Below are positions 54,707 through 63,313 of a stretch of 64,000 nt of DNA, in pieces. Under the pieces are notes generated by a model, which was not told the DNA's origin, made no database searches, and worked only from the letters and a program-made list of their open reading frames with translations. The DNA is from Thermaurantiacus tibetensis (GTDB lineage: Bacteria; Pseudomonadota; Alphaproteobacteria; Sphingomonadales; Sphingomonadaceae). The position numbers were made by a program, and so were the translations under genes. The stretch's first letter is position 1. Each line of letters begins with the position of its first letter. The stretch is taken from contig NZ_JACHTM010000003.1 in the NCBI RefSeq assembly GCF_015354055.1, positions 337,874 to 401,873 of the forward strand, written 5' to 3'.

Positions 54707-55743
54707 TCAGCGCGCCTCGCGCGCCTTCAGCATGTCAAGCGCCACGTCGACGATCATGTCTTCCTGGCCGCCGACCATCTTGCGGCGGCCCAGTTCGACG
54801 AGGATCGCGCGGCTGTCGAGGCCATCTTCGGCGCTGGCCTTCTCGGCGTACCTGAGGAAGCTGGAATAGACCGCGGCATAGCCGAGCGTGAGCGTCTCGC
54901 GGTCCACCTGCACCGGGCGGTCCTGGAGCGGGCGGACGAGCTCCTCGGCCGCGTCCATCAGGGCGAACAGGTCGCAGCCGTGGGTCCAGCCCATGCGGTC
55001 GGCTGCGGCGATGAACACCTAGAGCGGGGCGTTGCCGGCGCCGGCGCCCATGCCGGCGAGGCTGGCGTCGACGCGGATCGCCCCGTTCTCGACGGCGACG
55101 ATCGAGTTGGCGACACCGAGCGACAGGTTGTGATGCGCGTGGACGCCACGCTGGGTCTCGGGCTTCAGCACCCGGTCATAGGCCTGGAGCCGCGCGGCAT
55201 ACTGGTCCATGGTCATGGCCCCGCCGCTGTCGGTCACATAGACGCAGTGTGCGCCATGGTCCTCCATCAGCTTGGCCTGCTGGGCGAGCGCCTCGGGCGG
55301 GCTCATGTGGCTCATCATCAGGAAGCCCGAGACATCCATGCCGAGCTTGCGGGCGGCCTCGACGTGCTGCTTCGCCACGTCCGCCTCGGTGCAGTGGGTC
55401 GCGATCTCCTGACCGCGCGCACGCCCATCTCGTGCGCGTGCCTGAGGTCATGGACCGTGCCGATGCCAGGCAGCAGCAGGGTGGTGAGCACCGCGCGTTC
55501 CAGAACGTCTGCAACCGCGCCGATCCAGTCCCAGTCGCGATGCGCTCCGAAGCCATAGTTGAAGCTCGAGCCCGAAAGCCCGTCGCCATGCGCGACTTCG
55601 ATCGCGTTCACCCCGGCGCGGTCGAGCGCCCGGGCGATCGCGCGGACATGCTCGAGGCCATGTTGGTGGCGGACCGCGTGCATCCCGTCGCGCAGTGTTA
55701 CGTCCTGGATGTGGAGCTTCTCGCGCGCCGGGTCGAAGCTCAT
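54707..55743 (-). pseudogene. 4-hydroxy-2-oxovalerate aldolase pseudogene
   Basis: The sequence follows the DmpG/BphI/MhpE aldolase: [19 protein letters not shown] at the start (the metal-binding Asp of TLRDG), [61 protein letters not shown] and [15 protein letters not shown]. Two lesions are present. A frameshift near 55407 separates the first third (ending HEMGVRAV) from [17 protein letters not shown] at 55019-55021 replaces a Glu codon after GNAPL, and the tail [18 protein letters not shown] follows in frame. The intact enzyme cleaves a meta-cleavage pathway intermediate to pyruvate and an aldehyde; the partner dehydrogenase and hydratase are absent. Its 5' end abuts a truncated transposase. 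Confidence 0.87.
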
Positions 55744-56641
55744 GCCATCACGCCTTCCCGCATCCGGACCGCCATCTCGATGGGGTTCAGGGCCGGGCAG
55801 AAGGCGCGGCAGGCAGAAGATCTGGGCACGTTTGGCGGCAACGGCTTCCCTGATGCCCGGGAGCTTGTGCGCGGGGAGGTTGTCGAGCACGACGACATCG
55901 CCGCATCTCGGCGTTGGCGCCAGCACATCGCGGACACGGGACCTGGAGGGCGTCGCCGTCCAGCGGCCCGTCGAGCACGGGGAGGCGGTCAGGGCGCTGA
56001 GCGGGAGGCCCGTGATGAAGGTCATGGTCTTCCCGTGGCCGAACGGGACGGTATCGCGGCAGCGCGCGCCGACCGGCGCCCGGCCATGGAGCCGGGCGAT
56101 CCTGGTGTTGACCCTGTTCGGCGGGAACGCCGTCCACTGGACGCCTTTCCGATCCGCCTCACCGTCGAGAACGACCAGTGCCTCGGGGTCGGTGGAGGGC
56201 TGGGCCGCCTTCCAGGGCCTCCGCCTTGCGGCCGCGTCGGGACGACTCTCCTCGGCCGCGCGCAAGTCTCCTGGCACGACAGGCGCCCCCGGCGACCAGC
56301 CTTCAACTTGCGATCGTGCCCAGTCGCACCCCTTGGGCCTCGAGACGCCAGGCCTGCGCCTGCGCCAGCGCGATCCCGGGCGTTGCCACCACATGCGCCC
56401 GCAAGGCTGCCTGCTGTGCCGGCGTCAGTGTCCGCGGCTTGTGGCCCCTGTTGGCGCTGGGAGCTGCGCTCCCGGTCAGCCGTCGCCGGATCAGCGCCCT
56501 GGAGATGTCGGCCAAGCTCACCCCGAACAGCGCCGCCGCCCGCCGAGCCGCCATCCCGCCAGCCACCGCCGCCGAAACCCGATCTCGCAGATCCTGCAAA
56601 CGAAACTGTCCTCGCTCCCCATCCAGCCGCTCCTCCATCAT
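55740..56641 (-). pseudogene. IS630-family transposase remnant
   Basis: Pieces of an IS630 DDE transposase lie in successive frames. The N-terminal HTH domain is at 56641-56303 (DLRDRVSAAVAGGMAARRAAALFGVS, then [18 protein letters not shown]). The middle part appears as [24 protein letters not shown]. The catalytic-core piece [21 protein letters not shown] is near 55880, and LNPIEM is at the end. The usual C-terminal 50 residues are missing: the frame ends at the first codons of the aldolase pseudogene. Several frameshifts show it is inactive. No terminal inverted repeats could be fixed by eye. Confidence 0.82.
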
Positions 56642-56809
56642 CAGGAGCCGCCCATGACTCGCATGGAATCCGCCAAGGGAACCCCGATGCCGATTCCAAT
56701 CAGCGCAAAACCGCTCTAGACTGTTCGAGGCCTGTACGCTGTTCTGGCAAGATGTTGTCATTCCAGATCCAGGCATGGGCGGATGCAGGCACAGGCGGAA
56801 ATTCCGGGC

Positions 56810-57730
56810 ATGGAACGTTACAGTCCTCTTTCCGCGCACTGGGTGGATTCCCGGGATTTCGCGGTGCTGTTGGCGGTGTGCGACGCGGGAAGCATCCGCA
56901 GGGCGGCAGCCGGGCTCGGACTTTCACCGGCCGCAGTGAGCAAGGCGGTCCGTCAAGTGGAAGCGCGGCTGGGTGGGCCGATCTTCGAACGTTCGACAGC
57001 CGGAATGATGTCCACGGTAGCCGGGCGCGATCTGCTGGAAGCCGCGCGGCAAGCGCTCCACCAGCTCGACACGGCGCGGCAGTGCTTTCAGCAGCGGGCA
57101 AACATGATCGAGGGTCAGGTGCGGGTCGGGGTGGGGCCGATGGCTGCTGGCGTGCTGGCCAGCGAGCTTCTCCCCGAGGCTGCCCGGCGATGGCCCGGAA
57201 TTCGGATCCATGTTGAATGCTCGATTCCGGCCACCCTGATGGGGGGTCTGAAACAGGGATCCAGCGACATCGTGATCTGCGCGCTGGAAGATCAGGACGT
57301 GCCTGCCGGGTTCGTCGGGCACCGCCTTCAGGTGCTGCAATCGGTCGTCCTCGCCGCTCCCTCCCATCCCCTGGCCGGACGCCCCGTGCTAGACTGGCCA
57401 GATATCGCCGGCTTCGACCTCGCCGGTTTCGGCTCCAACAGCCGCTTCCTGAACTGGTATCGCGAGCGCGTGGGGGTCGAAGCCCGCCTGCCATTCATCG
57501 TTACGGATATCGAAAACCTCGCGCAGACCGTGCTGCGGTCCGACCTCCTGCTCTTCGTATCGAGGCGCATGGCCCAAGGCCTCGGGTCCAGATACGGGCT
57601 CATACAACTTCCCCTGCCTGGCCCGCCGTTCCGCCACGAAGTGCATTGCACCGCCCCCCGCGAGGCGTCACCCGCCGTCGCGGCCATCGCAGCCCTTATC
57701 CGAGAGACGATGCTTCTCATCGAGGAGTGA
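56810..57730 (+). CDS. LysR-family transcriptional regulator
   Basis: This 306-residue regulator has its HTH at about 12-70 (DFAVLLAVCDAGSIRRAAAGLGLSPAAVSKAVRQVEARLG). The effector domain starts near 95 (GQVRVGVGPMAAGVLASELL) and includes SDIVICALEDQDVPAGFVGHRLQV. The start at 56810 was preferred over 56783 by alignment to the family's usual N-terminus. It lies 125 bases upstream of the alkyl sulfatase on the same strand and probably controls it. G+C is somewhat lower than in the flanking genes, which may indicate acquisition. Confidence 0.9.
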   Translation: MERYSPLSAHWVDSRDFAVLLAVCDAGSIRRAAAGLGLSPAAVSKAVRQVEARLGGPIFERSTAGMMSTVAGRDLLEAARQALHQLDTARQCFQQRANMIEGQVRVGVGPMAAGVLASELLPEAARRWPGIRIHVECSIPATLMGGLKQGSSDIVICALEDQDVPAGFVGHRLQVLQSVVLAAPSHPLAGRPVLDWPDIAGFDLAGFGSNSRFLNWYRERVGVEARLPFIVTDIENLAQTVLRSDLLLFVSRRMAQGLGSRYGLIQLPLPGPPFRHEVHCTAPREASPAVAAIAALIRETMLLIEE

Positions 57731-57854
57731 CACTGCCGTTTCCCTCGAGTTGACGCCCTGTCAGCGAAATGCGTCTATGCAGACACCGTGCCTGACCGGC
57801 ATGCCCGAACGCTCCGCCGACCAAGGATCGGCGGCACATGAAGGCAGGCAGGCG

Positions 57855-59981
57855 ATGAAGAACACGGGACACTGGCGAAAGCGGCTTCTCTCAGCGGTTG
57901 TGCTGCCCGGGCTGATGGCGGCTCCCGTTCTGGCAGGGGAAGGCCAGACGGTGGCGCCTGCGGCCAACCCCTTGGTGGATCCCAATGCCTTCCAGAACCG
58001 GCATTACCACCCCAAGGGCAAGCTGCCGTCGGCGGCCACCCTTGCCCTGCGCGAGCGGGCCGCGCGCGAGCTTCCCTTCGCCGACCGGCGCGACTTCGAG
58101 GAGGCAACCCGCGGCTTCATCGCGCCGCTGCCCTCCAACACGGTGATGGCCGATGCCGGCCACATCGCCTGGGATCTCGAGAGCTACAAGTGGCTCCTCC
58201 AGGACCGGGATTTCACGTCCATCCACCCCTCGCTGCAGCGGATGGCCCGGCTCAACATGAACGCCGGCCTCTACGAGGTGCTGCCCGGCCGGATCTACCA
58301 GGTGCGCGGCCTCGATCTGTCGAACATCACCTTCGTCAAGGGCGAGAAGGGCTGGATCGTCTTCGACCCGATGATCACGCGCGAGGTGGCCCGTTTCGCG
58401 CTCGATTTCGTGAACGCAAGGCTGGGCCGGCGGCCGGTGACGGCGGTGGTCTATTCCCACAGCCACATCGACCATTTCGGCGGCGTGCGCGGCATCGTTG
58501 ACGAGGCCGATGTCCGCGCCGGCCGGGTCGAGATCATCGCGCCGGAAAACTTCATGCGCGAGGCGATTTCCGAGAATGTGTTCGCGGGCAACGCAATGAC
58601 CCGGCGCAGCCGCATCCAGTATGCCGTGCTGCTCCGGCGCAGCCCCTTCGGCCATGTGGACCAGTCGCTCGGCAAGAATGCCTCGGCCGGAGTCCCCACC
58701 CTCCTCGCGCCCACGCGGGAGGTGAAGAGGGACATCGAGGAAATCACGGTCGATGGCGTGCGAATGGTGTTCCAGAACACGCCCAACACCGAGGCCGTGG
58801 TCGAGATGAACACCTGGTTTCCCGACTGGAAGGCTTTCTGGGCGGCCGAGAATGTGACCGCCACGATCCACAACATCTACACGCTGCGCGGCGCCCAGAT
58901 CCGCGACACCCACAACTGGGCGAAGCAGATCAATGCGGCCATGAACCTCTTCCCCGACATGGAGGTGATGTTCGCTTCGCACCACTGGCCGCGCTGGGGC
59001 AATGCGCGAGCGCTCGAGGTGCTGAAGGCGCAGCGCGATGCCTACACCCACATGCACCAGCGGACCCTTCACCTCGCCAACCGGGGCGTCACGATCAACC
59101 AGATCCACAATGTCTATGAGGTGCCGCCGTCGCTGCGGCAGCAGTGGGCGGCGCGCAGCTATCATGGCGCGGTCAGGAACAATGTTCGCGGCATCATCCA
59201 GCGCTACCTCGGCTTCTGGGACGGAAACCCAGCCAACCTCGATCCGCCCAACCCCACCGAAATCGGGCCGCTGTTCGTTGAGATGATGGGCGGCGCCGGG
59301 CGGGTGATCGCCCGGGGGCGCGAGCTGAACGCGGCCGGCCGCTATCGCGAGGCCGCGCAGATCCTGCAGCATGTCGTCTATGCCGAGCCCGGCAACCAGG
59401 AAGGACGCGACGTGCTGGCCGACGCCTTCGAGCAGCTCGGCTACCAGGACGAGAGCACCTCGTTCCGCAACTCCTATCTGCAGCTGGCAGCCGAACTTCG
59501 CAGCGGCATGTCGGAAGGCGCCGCCCCGAGCTCGAACAGCCCCGACGTTGTCAGTGCGATGACCACGGCGCAGTGGCTCGACTTCCTCGGAATCAGCATG
59601 GACGCGCCAAAAACTCGGGGCTGGGCGTGGACCGTGAACCTCATCACGCCCGACAATGGCGAGCGCTTCAAGATCGAGATGTCGAACGAGACGCTCTCCA
59701 GCATCCAGGGCTTCATCGATCCGAAGGCAGCGCTCACCATCACGCTCAACCGCGCCGACCTCACCCAGGTGATGCTGGGTGCCAAGACCTTCGAGCAGCT
59801 CGAGCAGGAGGGGCGGGTCCGCTTCGAGGGCGACCGCACGCCCTTCAACCAGCTTCGCTCGGTGCTGACCGTGTTCACGCCCGACTTCGAGATCTTCCCC
59901 GGCACGCGCAATGCCCGGCCTGTCCCCTCGGGCGTGAAGCCCTTCCAGTTCGCGCTGAACCCGCTGACGATCGCGGAATAG
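57855..59981 (+). CDS. SdsA1-type alkyl sulfatase (metallo-beta-lactamase fold)
   Basis: This 708-residue periplasmic zinc enzyme hydrolyses primary alkyl sulfates such as SDS to alcohol and sulfate. A signal peptide (KRLLSAVVLPGLMAAPVLAG) leads to NPLVDPNAFQNRHYHPKGKL-type N-terminal text. The zinc motif is SHSHIDHFGG with His202, His204, Asp206 and His207. The EMNTWFPDWKAFWAAEN and ASHHWPRWGN segments are family signatures. The middle helical dimerisation domain (GRYREAAQILQHVVYAEPGN) and C-terminal SCP2-like domain (from about 560, MTTAQWLDFLGI) complete the family's three-domain layout. The start at 57855 gives the signal peptide; the frame opens earlier at 57750. Confidence 0.95.
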   Translation: MKNTGHWRKRLLSAVVLPGLMAAPVLAGEGQTVAPAANPLVDPNAFQNRHYHPKGKLPSAATLALRERAARELPFADRRDFEEATRGFIAPLPSNTVMADAGHIAWDLESYKWLLQDRDFTSIHPSLQRMARLNMNAGLYEVLPGRIYQVRGLDLSNITFVKGEKGWIVFDPMITREVARFALDFVNARLGRRPVTAVVYSHSHIDHFGGVRGIVDEADVRAGRVEIIAPENFMREAISENVFAGNAMTRRSRIQYAVLLRRSPFGHVDQSLGKNASAGVPTLLAPTREVKRDIEEITVDGVRMVFQNTPNTEAVVEMNTWFPDWKAFWAAENVTATIHNIYTLRGAQIRDTHNWAKQINAAMNLFPDMEVMFASHHWPRWGNARALEVLKAQRDAYTHMHQRTLHLANRGVTINQIHNVYEVPPSLRQQWAARSYHGAVRNNVRGIIQRYLGFWDGNPANLDPPNPTEIGPLFVEMMGGAGRVIARGRELNAAGRYREAAQILQHVVYAEPGNQEGRDVLADAFEQLGYQDESTSFRNSYLQLAAELRSGMSEGAAPSSNSPDVVSAMTTAQWLDFLGISMDAPKTRGWAWTVNLITPDNGERFKIEMSNETLSSIQGFIDPKAALTITLNRADLTQVMLGAKTFEQLEQEGRVRFEGDRTPFNQLRSVLTVFTPDFEIFPGTRNARPVPSGVKPFQFALNPLTIAE

Positions 59982-59985
59982 GCCC

Positions 59986-60828
59986 ATGCCCCCTGTCCCT
60001 GTTGCGCCCGGACGGCCCCGCCGGGCCGGCCTTGGCCTCGGCCTCGCCGCCCTGCTGGTCGCCGTCGCGCCCGCGGCCGCCGGGGAGGGGCCAGAGGGCG
60101 GCGATGCCGGTCTCGCGCTCCAGCTCTCCAACCCCGTCGCCGCGCTCATCTCGGTTCCGATCCAGCAGAATTTCGATTTCGGGCTTGGCGCCGACGGCCG
60201 CGGCCGGACGAGCCGGACGAACGTCCAGCCGGTGATTCCCTTCCGGCTCAACGACGACTGGTCGCTCATCTCGCGCACCATCCTGCCGGTCGTCGGGCAG
60301 GACGGGGTGACGGCGCCCGGCGCCAGCCAGTTCGGCCTTGGCGACACGGTGCAGAGCCTCTTCCTCTCGCCGCGCCGCGCCGGCAGGCTCATCTGGGGCG
60401 CGGGGCCGGTGTTCCTGCTGCCCACCGGCACCGACCGGGCGCTCGGCACCGGCAAATGGGGGATCGGTCCCACGGCCGTCGTGCTCCGCCAGTCGCCCAA
60501 TGGCGTCACCGTCGGGATGCTCGCCAACCACATCTGGTCGGTCGCCGGGTCGTCGAGCCGCGCCGACGTCTCGGCGACGCTGCTCCAGCCCTTTGCCACG
60601 CTGACGACGCGGCAGGCCACCACCTTCGGCTTCAACCTCGAGGCCGCGCGCGACTGGGAGCGCGACCAGTGGATCATCCCCGCGAACCTGTCGGTGGCGC
60701 AGCTCGTCAAGCTGGGTCGCCAGCCGGCCCAGATCGGCGGCGGGTTGTGCGACTATCTCGAGTCGCCCAGCGGCGGCCCCGACTGGGGCTTCCGCCTCAG
60801 CCTCACCCTGCTGTTCCCGGCCGGCTGA
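59986..60828 (+). CDS. Outer-membrane MetA-pathway-like (transporter/channel) protein
   Basis: This 280-residue protein has a signal peptide (GLGLGLAALLVAVAPAAAGE). A beta-barrel-like mature region follows with features of the Phenol_MetA_deg family: LALQLSNPVAALISVPIQQNFDFG, WSLISRTILPVV, GLGDTVQSLFLSP, WGAGPVFLLPTGTD, and a last strand WGFRLSLTLLFPAG. It begins 4 bases after the sulfatase stop, so it likely serves the same substrate route (uptake of the surfactant or its alcohol) or is simply a co-transcribed porin-like protein. Confidence 0.82.
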   Translation: MPPVPVAPGRPRRAGLGLGLAALLVAVAPAAAGEGPEGGDAGLALQLSNPVAALISVPIQQNFDFGLGADGRGRTSRTNVQPVIPFRLNDDWSLISRTILPVVGQDGVTAPGASQFGLGDTVQSLFLSPRRAGRLIWGAGPVFLLPTGTDRALGTGKWGIGPTAVVLRQSPNGVTVGMLANHIWSVAGSSSRADVSATLLQPFATLTTRQATTFGFNLEAARDWERDQWIIPANLSVAQLVKLGRQPAQIGGGLCDYLESPSGGPDWGFRLSLTLLFPAG

Positions 60829-60859
60829 TGGACGCGGCCGGCAAGCGGCGCGCCCGGAA

Positions 60860-61252
60860 ATGACCATGGCCGATCCCAGACAGCTTGCCCTCCCGCTCGC
60901 CGCCCTCCTGATCGCCGGCTGTACGACCGGCGGCGAGAACCCCGTCGACACGACGGTCTGGGTGGCAAACGGCGATCCCGTCACCTGCATCAGCCGCAGC
61001 CGGATCCGGTCGGTCCGGGTCATCGACGACCAGACGATCGACTTCGAGATGAACAGCCGGCAGCGCTATCGCAACGAGCTGCCCTTCCGCTGCTCGGGCC
61101 TGGGCTTCGGCTCGACCATCAAGCACCGCAGCCGCACCTCGCAGCTGTGCAGCGGCAGCACCTTCACCGTGCGCTCGCTCGGCGCAGCCCCCGTCGGTCC
61201 CCGCTGCTCCCTCGGCCGGTTCCAGCCGCTCGTCCGGGCCGAGGCGCCCTGA
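60860..61252 (+). CDS. Small lipoprotein (DUF6491-like)
   Basis: This 130-residue lipoprotein has the lipobox LIAGC at about 17-21 after a short hydrophobic segment. The mature part contains CISRSRIRSVRVIDDQTIDFEM and five further cysteines, with C-terminal text (GPRCSLGRFQPL) typical of DUF6491 proteins. The function is unknown. It is the third gene of the sulfatase operon, 31 bases after the previous stop. Confidence 0.75.
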   Translation: MTMADPRQLALPLAALLIAGCTTGGENPVDTTVWVANGDPVTCISRSRIRSVRVIDDQTIDFEMNSRQRYRNELPFRCSGLGFGSTIKHRSRTSQLCSGSTFTVRSLGAAPVGPRCSLGRFQPLVRAEAP

Positions 61253-61303
61253 TGCGCCGCCGCCTCGACGACATCGGCGAGCAGCGCGTCCGAGGGGCGC
61301 GCC

Positions 61304-61795
61304 TCACAGCAGCGGCTCACCCGGGGTCACGCCCAGCCAGCTCGCCACGAACAGCAGCACATGGGTGATCTGCACGAACAGCCGGGTCCGGTCCATGGTG
61401 AGGTGAAGGGGGATCTCGTTTTCGTCCGAACTTCCCTGCTGCACCAGCGCCATGAGCAGCGGCTCCACCGGCCGGAAGGCAATGTCGATGGCGATCGCCG
61501 GCACGAAGATCACCCCCCCAACATCAGTGCCTTCCACGCCATGAACCCGACGAGCGGCCCGCCGGCCTGCAGGCTCGCCGCCCCCAGCCTCAGGTAGAAC
61601 AGGGCAAGGGCCCATTTTGAGCGGCTCCTTGATGCGCCTGACGGCCTCCGCGCGCGGCGCCCCCTCGGCCAGATGCGCCCTCCACACCAGCGACAGCCAG
61701 ACGAGCCCGATTGCAACGCCCACCGGCAGCAGCCAGCCCGGCATGTCCGGCCACCGCCCGACCCGCTTCGGCAGCGCGAGGCTGGAAGGCACCAT
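61304..61795 (-). pseudogene. Membrane protein gene with two cancelling homopolymer indels
   Basis: The outer parts share one frame (LLPVGVAIGLVWLSLVWRAHL...VRRIKEPLK and VIFVPAIAIDIAFRPVEPLLMALVQ to WLGVTPGEPLL), but the middle makes sense only in another (KWALALFYLRLGAASLQAGG, PLVGFMAWKALMLGG). Removing one A from the run at 61615-61618 and adding one G to the seven-base run at 61513-61519 restores a continuous protein of about 163 residues with four hydrophobic segments. The lesions are therefore +1 and -1 in homopolymers, which is also what a sequencing or assembly error would look like. The family was not recognised. Confidence 0.65.
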
Positions 61796-62073
61796 CAGCG
61801 CCCAAACGGTCCGCGGCCCCCCAGGGCAGACGCGGCTGCGGTCTGCGGCGCGGACCGCGGGGCGGACACGCGGAGGGACGCGACCGGGGGTTCGGGACCG
61901 CGCCCCGCCCCGGACGCCCCCGCAGGCGCAGGGGCGGACCCGACCCCGGACGCCGGAGCGGGCCTCGCCATAAACACGGTCGAGGACGTCGCCGCGGACC
62001 GGCGGGGGCCACCGGCGGCGGACGGCGGACCGGACGCTCCCGCGGGCACCGGCACGGACATGGGGGCGGACAT
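61795..62073 (-). other. Low-complexity Ala/Pro/Gly/Ser frame, possibly a small protein
   Basis: One open frame of 92 residues starts at 62073 with MSAPMSVPVPAGASG and contains repeated GASG and AAGGPRR-like pieces. High G+C alone keeps frames open here, so coding status is doubtful. Otherwise the interval between 61796 and 62101 shows nothing recognisable. Confidence 0.2.
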
Positions 62074-62101
62074 CGGGGCAGGCCGGGCGCGGGCGCGGGC
62101 C

Positions 62102-62638
62102 TCACGAGGGCTCCTCCGCGTCGTCGTCGGGCGCGTCGAACAGGTCGGGCTGGCGGTCGGCAGGCCGGAGCGGTCCGCCCGGCTCCACCGCCTCCCCGGG
62201 GCCGGGAGACCCGGGCCGATCGCCACCAGCCGCGGCATCGCGCGCTGCCGAACCCTCCGCCTGGCTCGAGCCGGGAGCGGCGGAGGCCTCCGCCTGCGGG
62301 CCCCCGTCGGCACGGGAAGCGGCATCGGGGCCGGCGCCCTCGGCGAGCATCTTCGCGACGGTCCGGCGGAAGTGGTCGCGCCCGCAGGCGATGATGCCTT
62401 CCCTGGTCAGGATGCCGTGCGCGTCCGCGACCCAGTCGGCCGGGCGGCGCTCGCGCATCTCGGCGATGGCCTCGAGATAGGGGCGCAGCGCGGCCTCCGT
62501 TGCCCCGGGCGGCGGCGTGCAGGCCTCGCGCAGCTGGGCGAGCACCTCGGGCCGCGCCGTGCCCTCCGACGCATCCGCCGGCGGCACGCCGCGGCGCCTG
62601 CGCGCGCCAGCCGGACGGTCGGGCCGGTCAGCCGCCAT
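62102..62638 (-). CDS. Uncharacterised protein of an AlpA-led accessory operon
   Basis: This 178-residue protein was not recognised. Residues 30-95 form a plausible helical domain (EVLAQLREACTPPPGATEAALRPYLEAIAEMRERR, AHGILTREGIIACGRDHFRRTVAKML), perhaps DNA-associated. The rest is acidic and Pro/Ala-rich with a tail PDLFDAPDDDAEEPS. It overlaps the end of the 62628 gene by 11 bases. Genes of this type commonly follow AlpA regulators in integrative elements. Confidence 0.55.
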   Translation of the reverse strand: MAADRPDRPAGARRRRGVPPADASEGTARPEVLAQLREACTPPPGATEAALRPYLEAIAEMRERRPADWVADAHGILTREGIIACGRDHFRRTVAKMLAEGAGPDAASRADGGPQAEASAAPGSSQAEGSAARDAAAGGDRPGSPGPGEAVEPGGPLRPADRQPDLFDAPDDDAEEPS

Positions 62639-63050
62639 GGCGTTCGCGCTCCCGCAGCCGCGCGGCGATCCCGCCCCAGCCGAGGCCTTCCTCCACGCGC
62701 CAGCGGCGGATGAGGGCCATGAGCTCCTCCCGCTCCACCTGGGCCTCGGCCCCGCCCCTGGCGGGTGTGCGCCCGCGGCGACGGGCCGGCTCCAGCGCCG
62801 CCAGCGCCGCCAGCGCCGCGGCAAGCCCGGCGGCACGGGCGCCGGGCTCGGGCGGCGGCAGGGCCCGGGCACCCGCGGCACCCGCTCCCGGTTCCACCGC
62901 CGGCGGAGCTGCATCGCGCAGACGAACGGGAGGAAGGGGCACGGCAGACGCTTCCGGCACGGAGAGCCGCCCGCACGCAGATGCCACCGCCGGCGCGCGG
63001 CCCGGCCCGCCGGCGCCGGCCCCTGCGCTCGGCCCGTCGCGGCCCATCAC
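62628..63050 (-). CDS. Uncharacterised protein with a C-terminal helical motif
   Basis: The 140 residues comprise a long Pro/Ala/Gly-rich N-terminal 95 residues and then a compact helical end (VEREELMALIRRWRVEEGL, WGGIAARLRERE). That end could be a small HTH-like unit ('GLGWGGIAARL'). Its start overlaps the AlpA stop (ATGA), supporting that it is translated. The function is unknown. Confidence 0.5.
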   Translation of the reverse strand: MMGRDGPSAGAGAGGPGRAPAVASACGRLSVPEASAVPLPPVRLRDAAPPAVEPGAGAAGARALPPPEPGARAAGLAAALAALAALEPARRRGRTPARGGAEAQVEREELMALIRRWRVEEGLGWGGIAARLRERERHGG

Positions 63051-63313
63051 CGCCTGCGCCTCCGCGAAGGGGGCCGGGCCGGCCTGGTGCTCGTGCCCGC
63101 GCGCTCGCGCAGCCAGCGCGCGATGGTGCTGGCGGGCCAGCCGACCCGGCCGGGCGAGAGCCGCGTCTGCTGAGGGAACCAGCCTTCGGCCATCCCGCGG
63201 TAGATCGACGCGCGGGAGAGCGAGGTGAGGGCGACGACCTCGAAGATGGTGAGGATCCGGTCGGGGATCGAACCCGCGGCCGCGGGGGCGGAAAGATCAG
63301 TACTGTCGAGCAT
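63047..63313 (-). CDS. AlpA-family excisionase/transcriptional regulator
   Basis: This 88-residue protein contains a MerR-like winged HTH of the AlpA type: RILTIFEVVALTSLSRASIYRGMAEGWFPQQTRLSPGRVGWPASTIARWL (given as adjoining short blocks RILTIFEVVALT, SRASIYRGMAEGWFP and GRVGWPASTIARWL). AlpA proteins act as excision or expression regulators in prophages and genomic islands. An AAAGGATG ribosome-binding site precedes the ATG. The upstream region is distinctly poorer in G+C, consistent with an imported element's promoter. Confidence 0.85.
   Translation of the reverse strand: MLDSTDLSAPAAAGSIPDRILTIFEVVALTSLSRASIYRGMAEGWFPQQTRLSPGRVGWPASTIARWLRERAGTSTRPARPPSRRRRR

Noticed and set aside
48055..55021. 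Amber suppression (TAG read as an amino acid) in this organism
   Set aside because: Only two TAG codons are inside genes, both in a decaying zone with frameshifts, and normal genes such as the DUF3467 gene and the 38077 regulator use TAG as a genuine stop.
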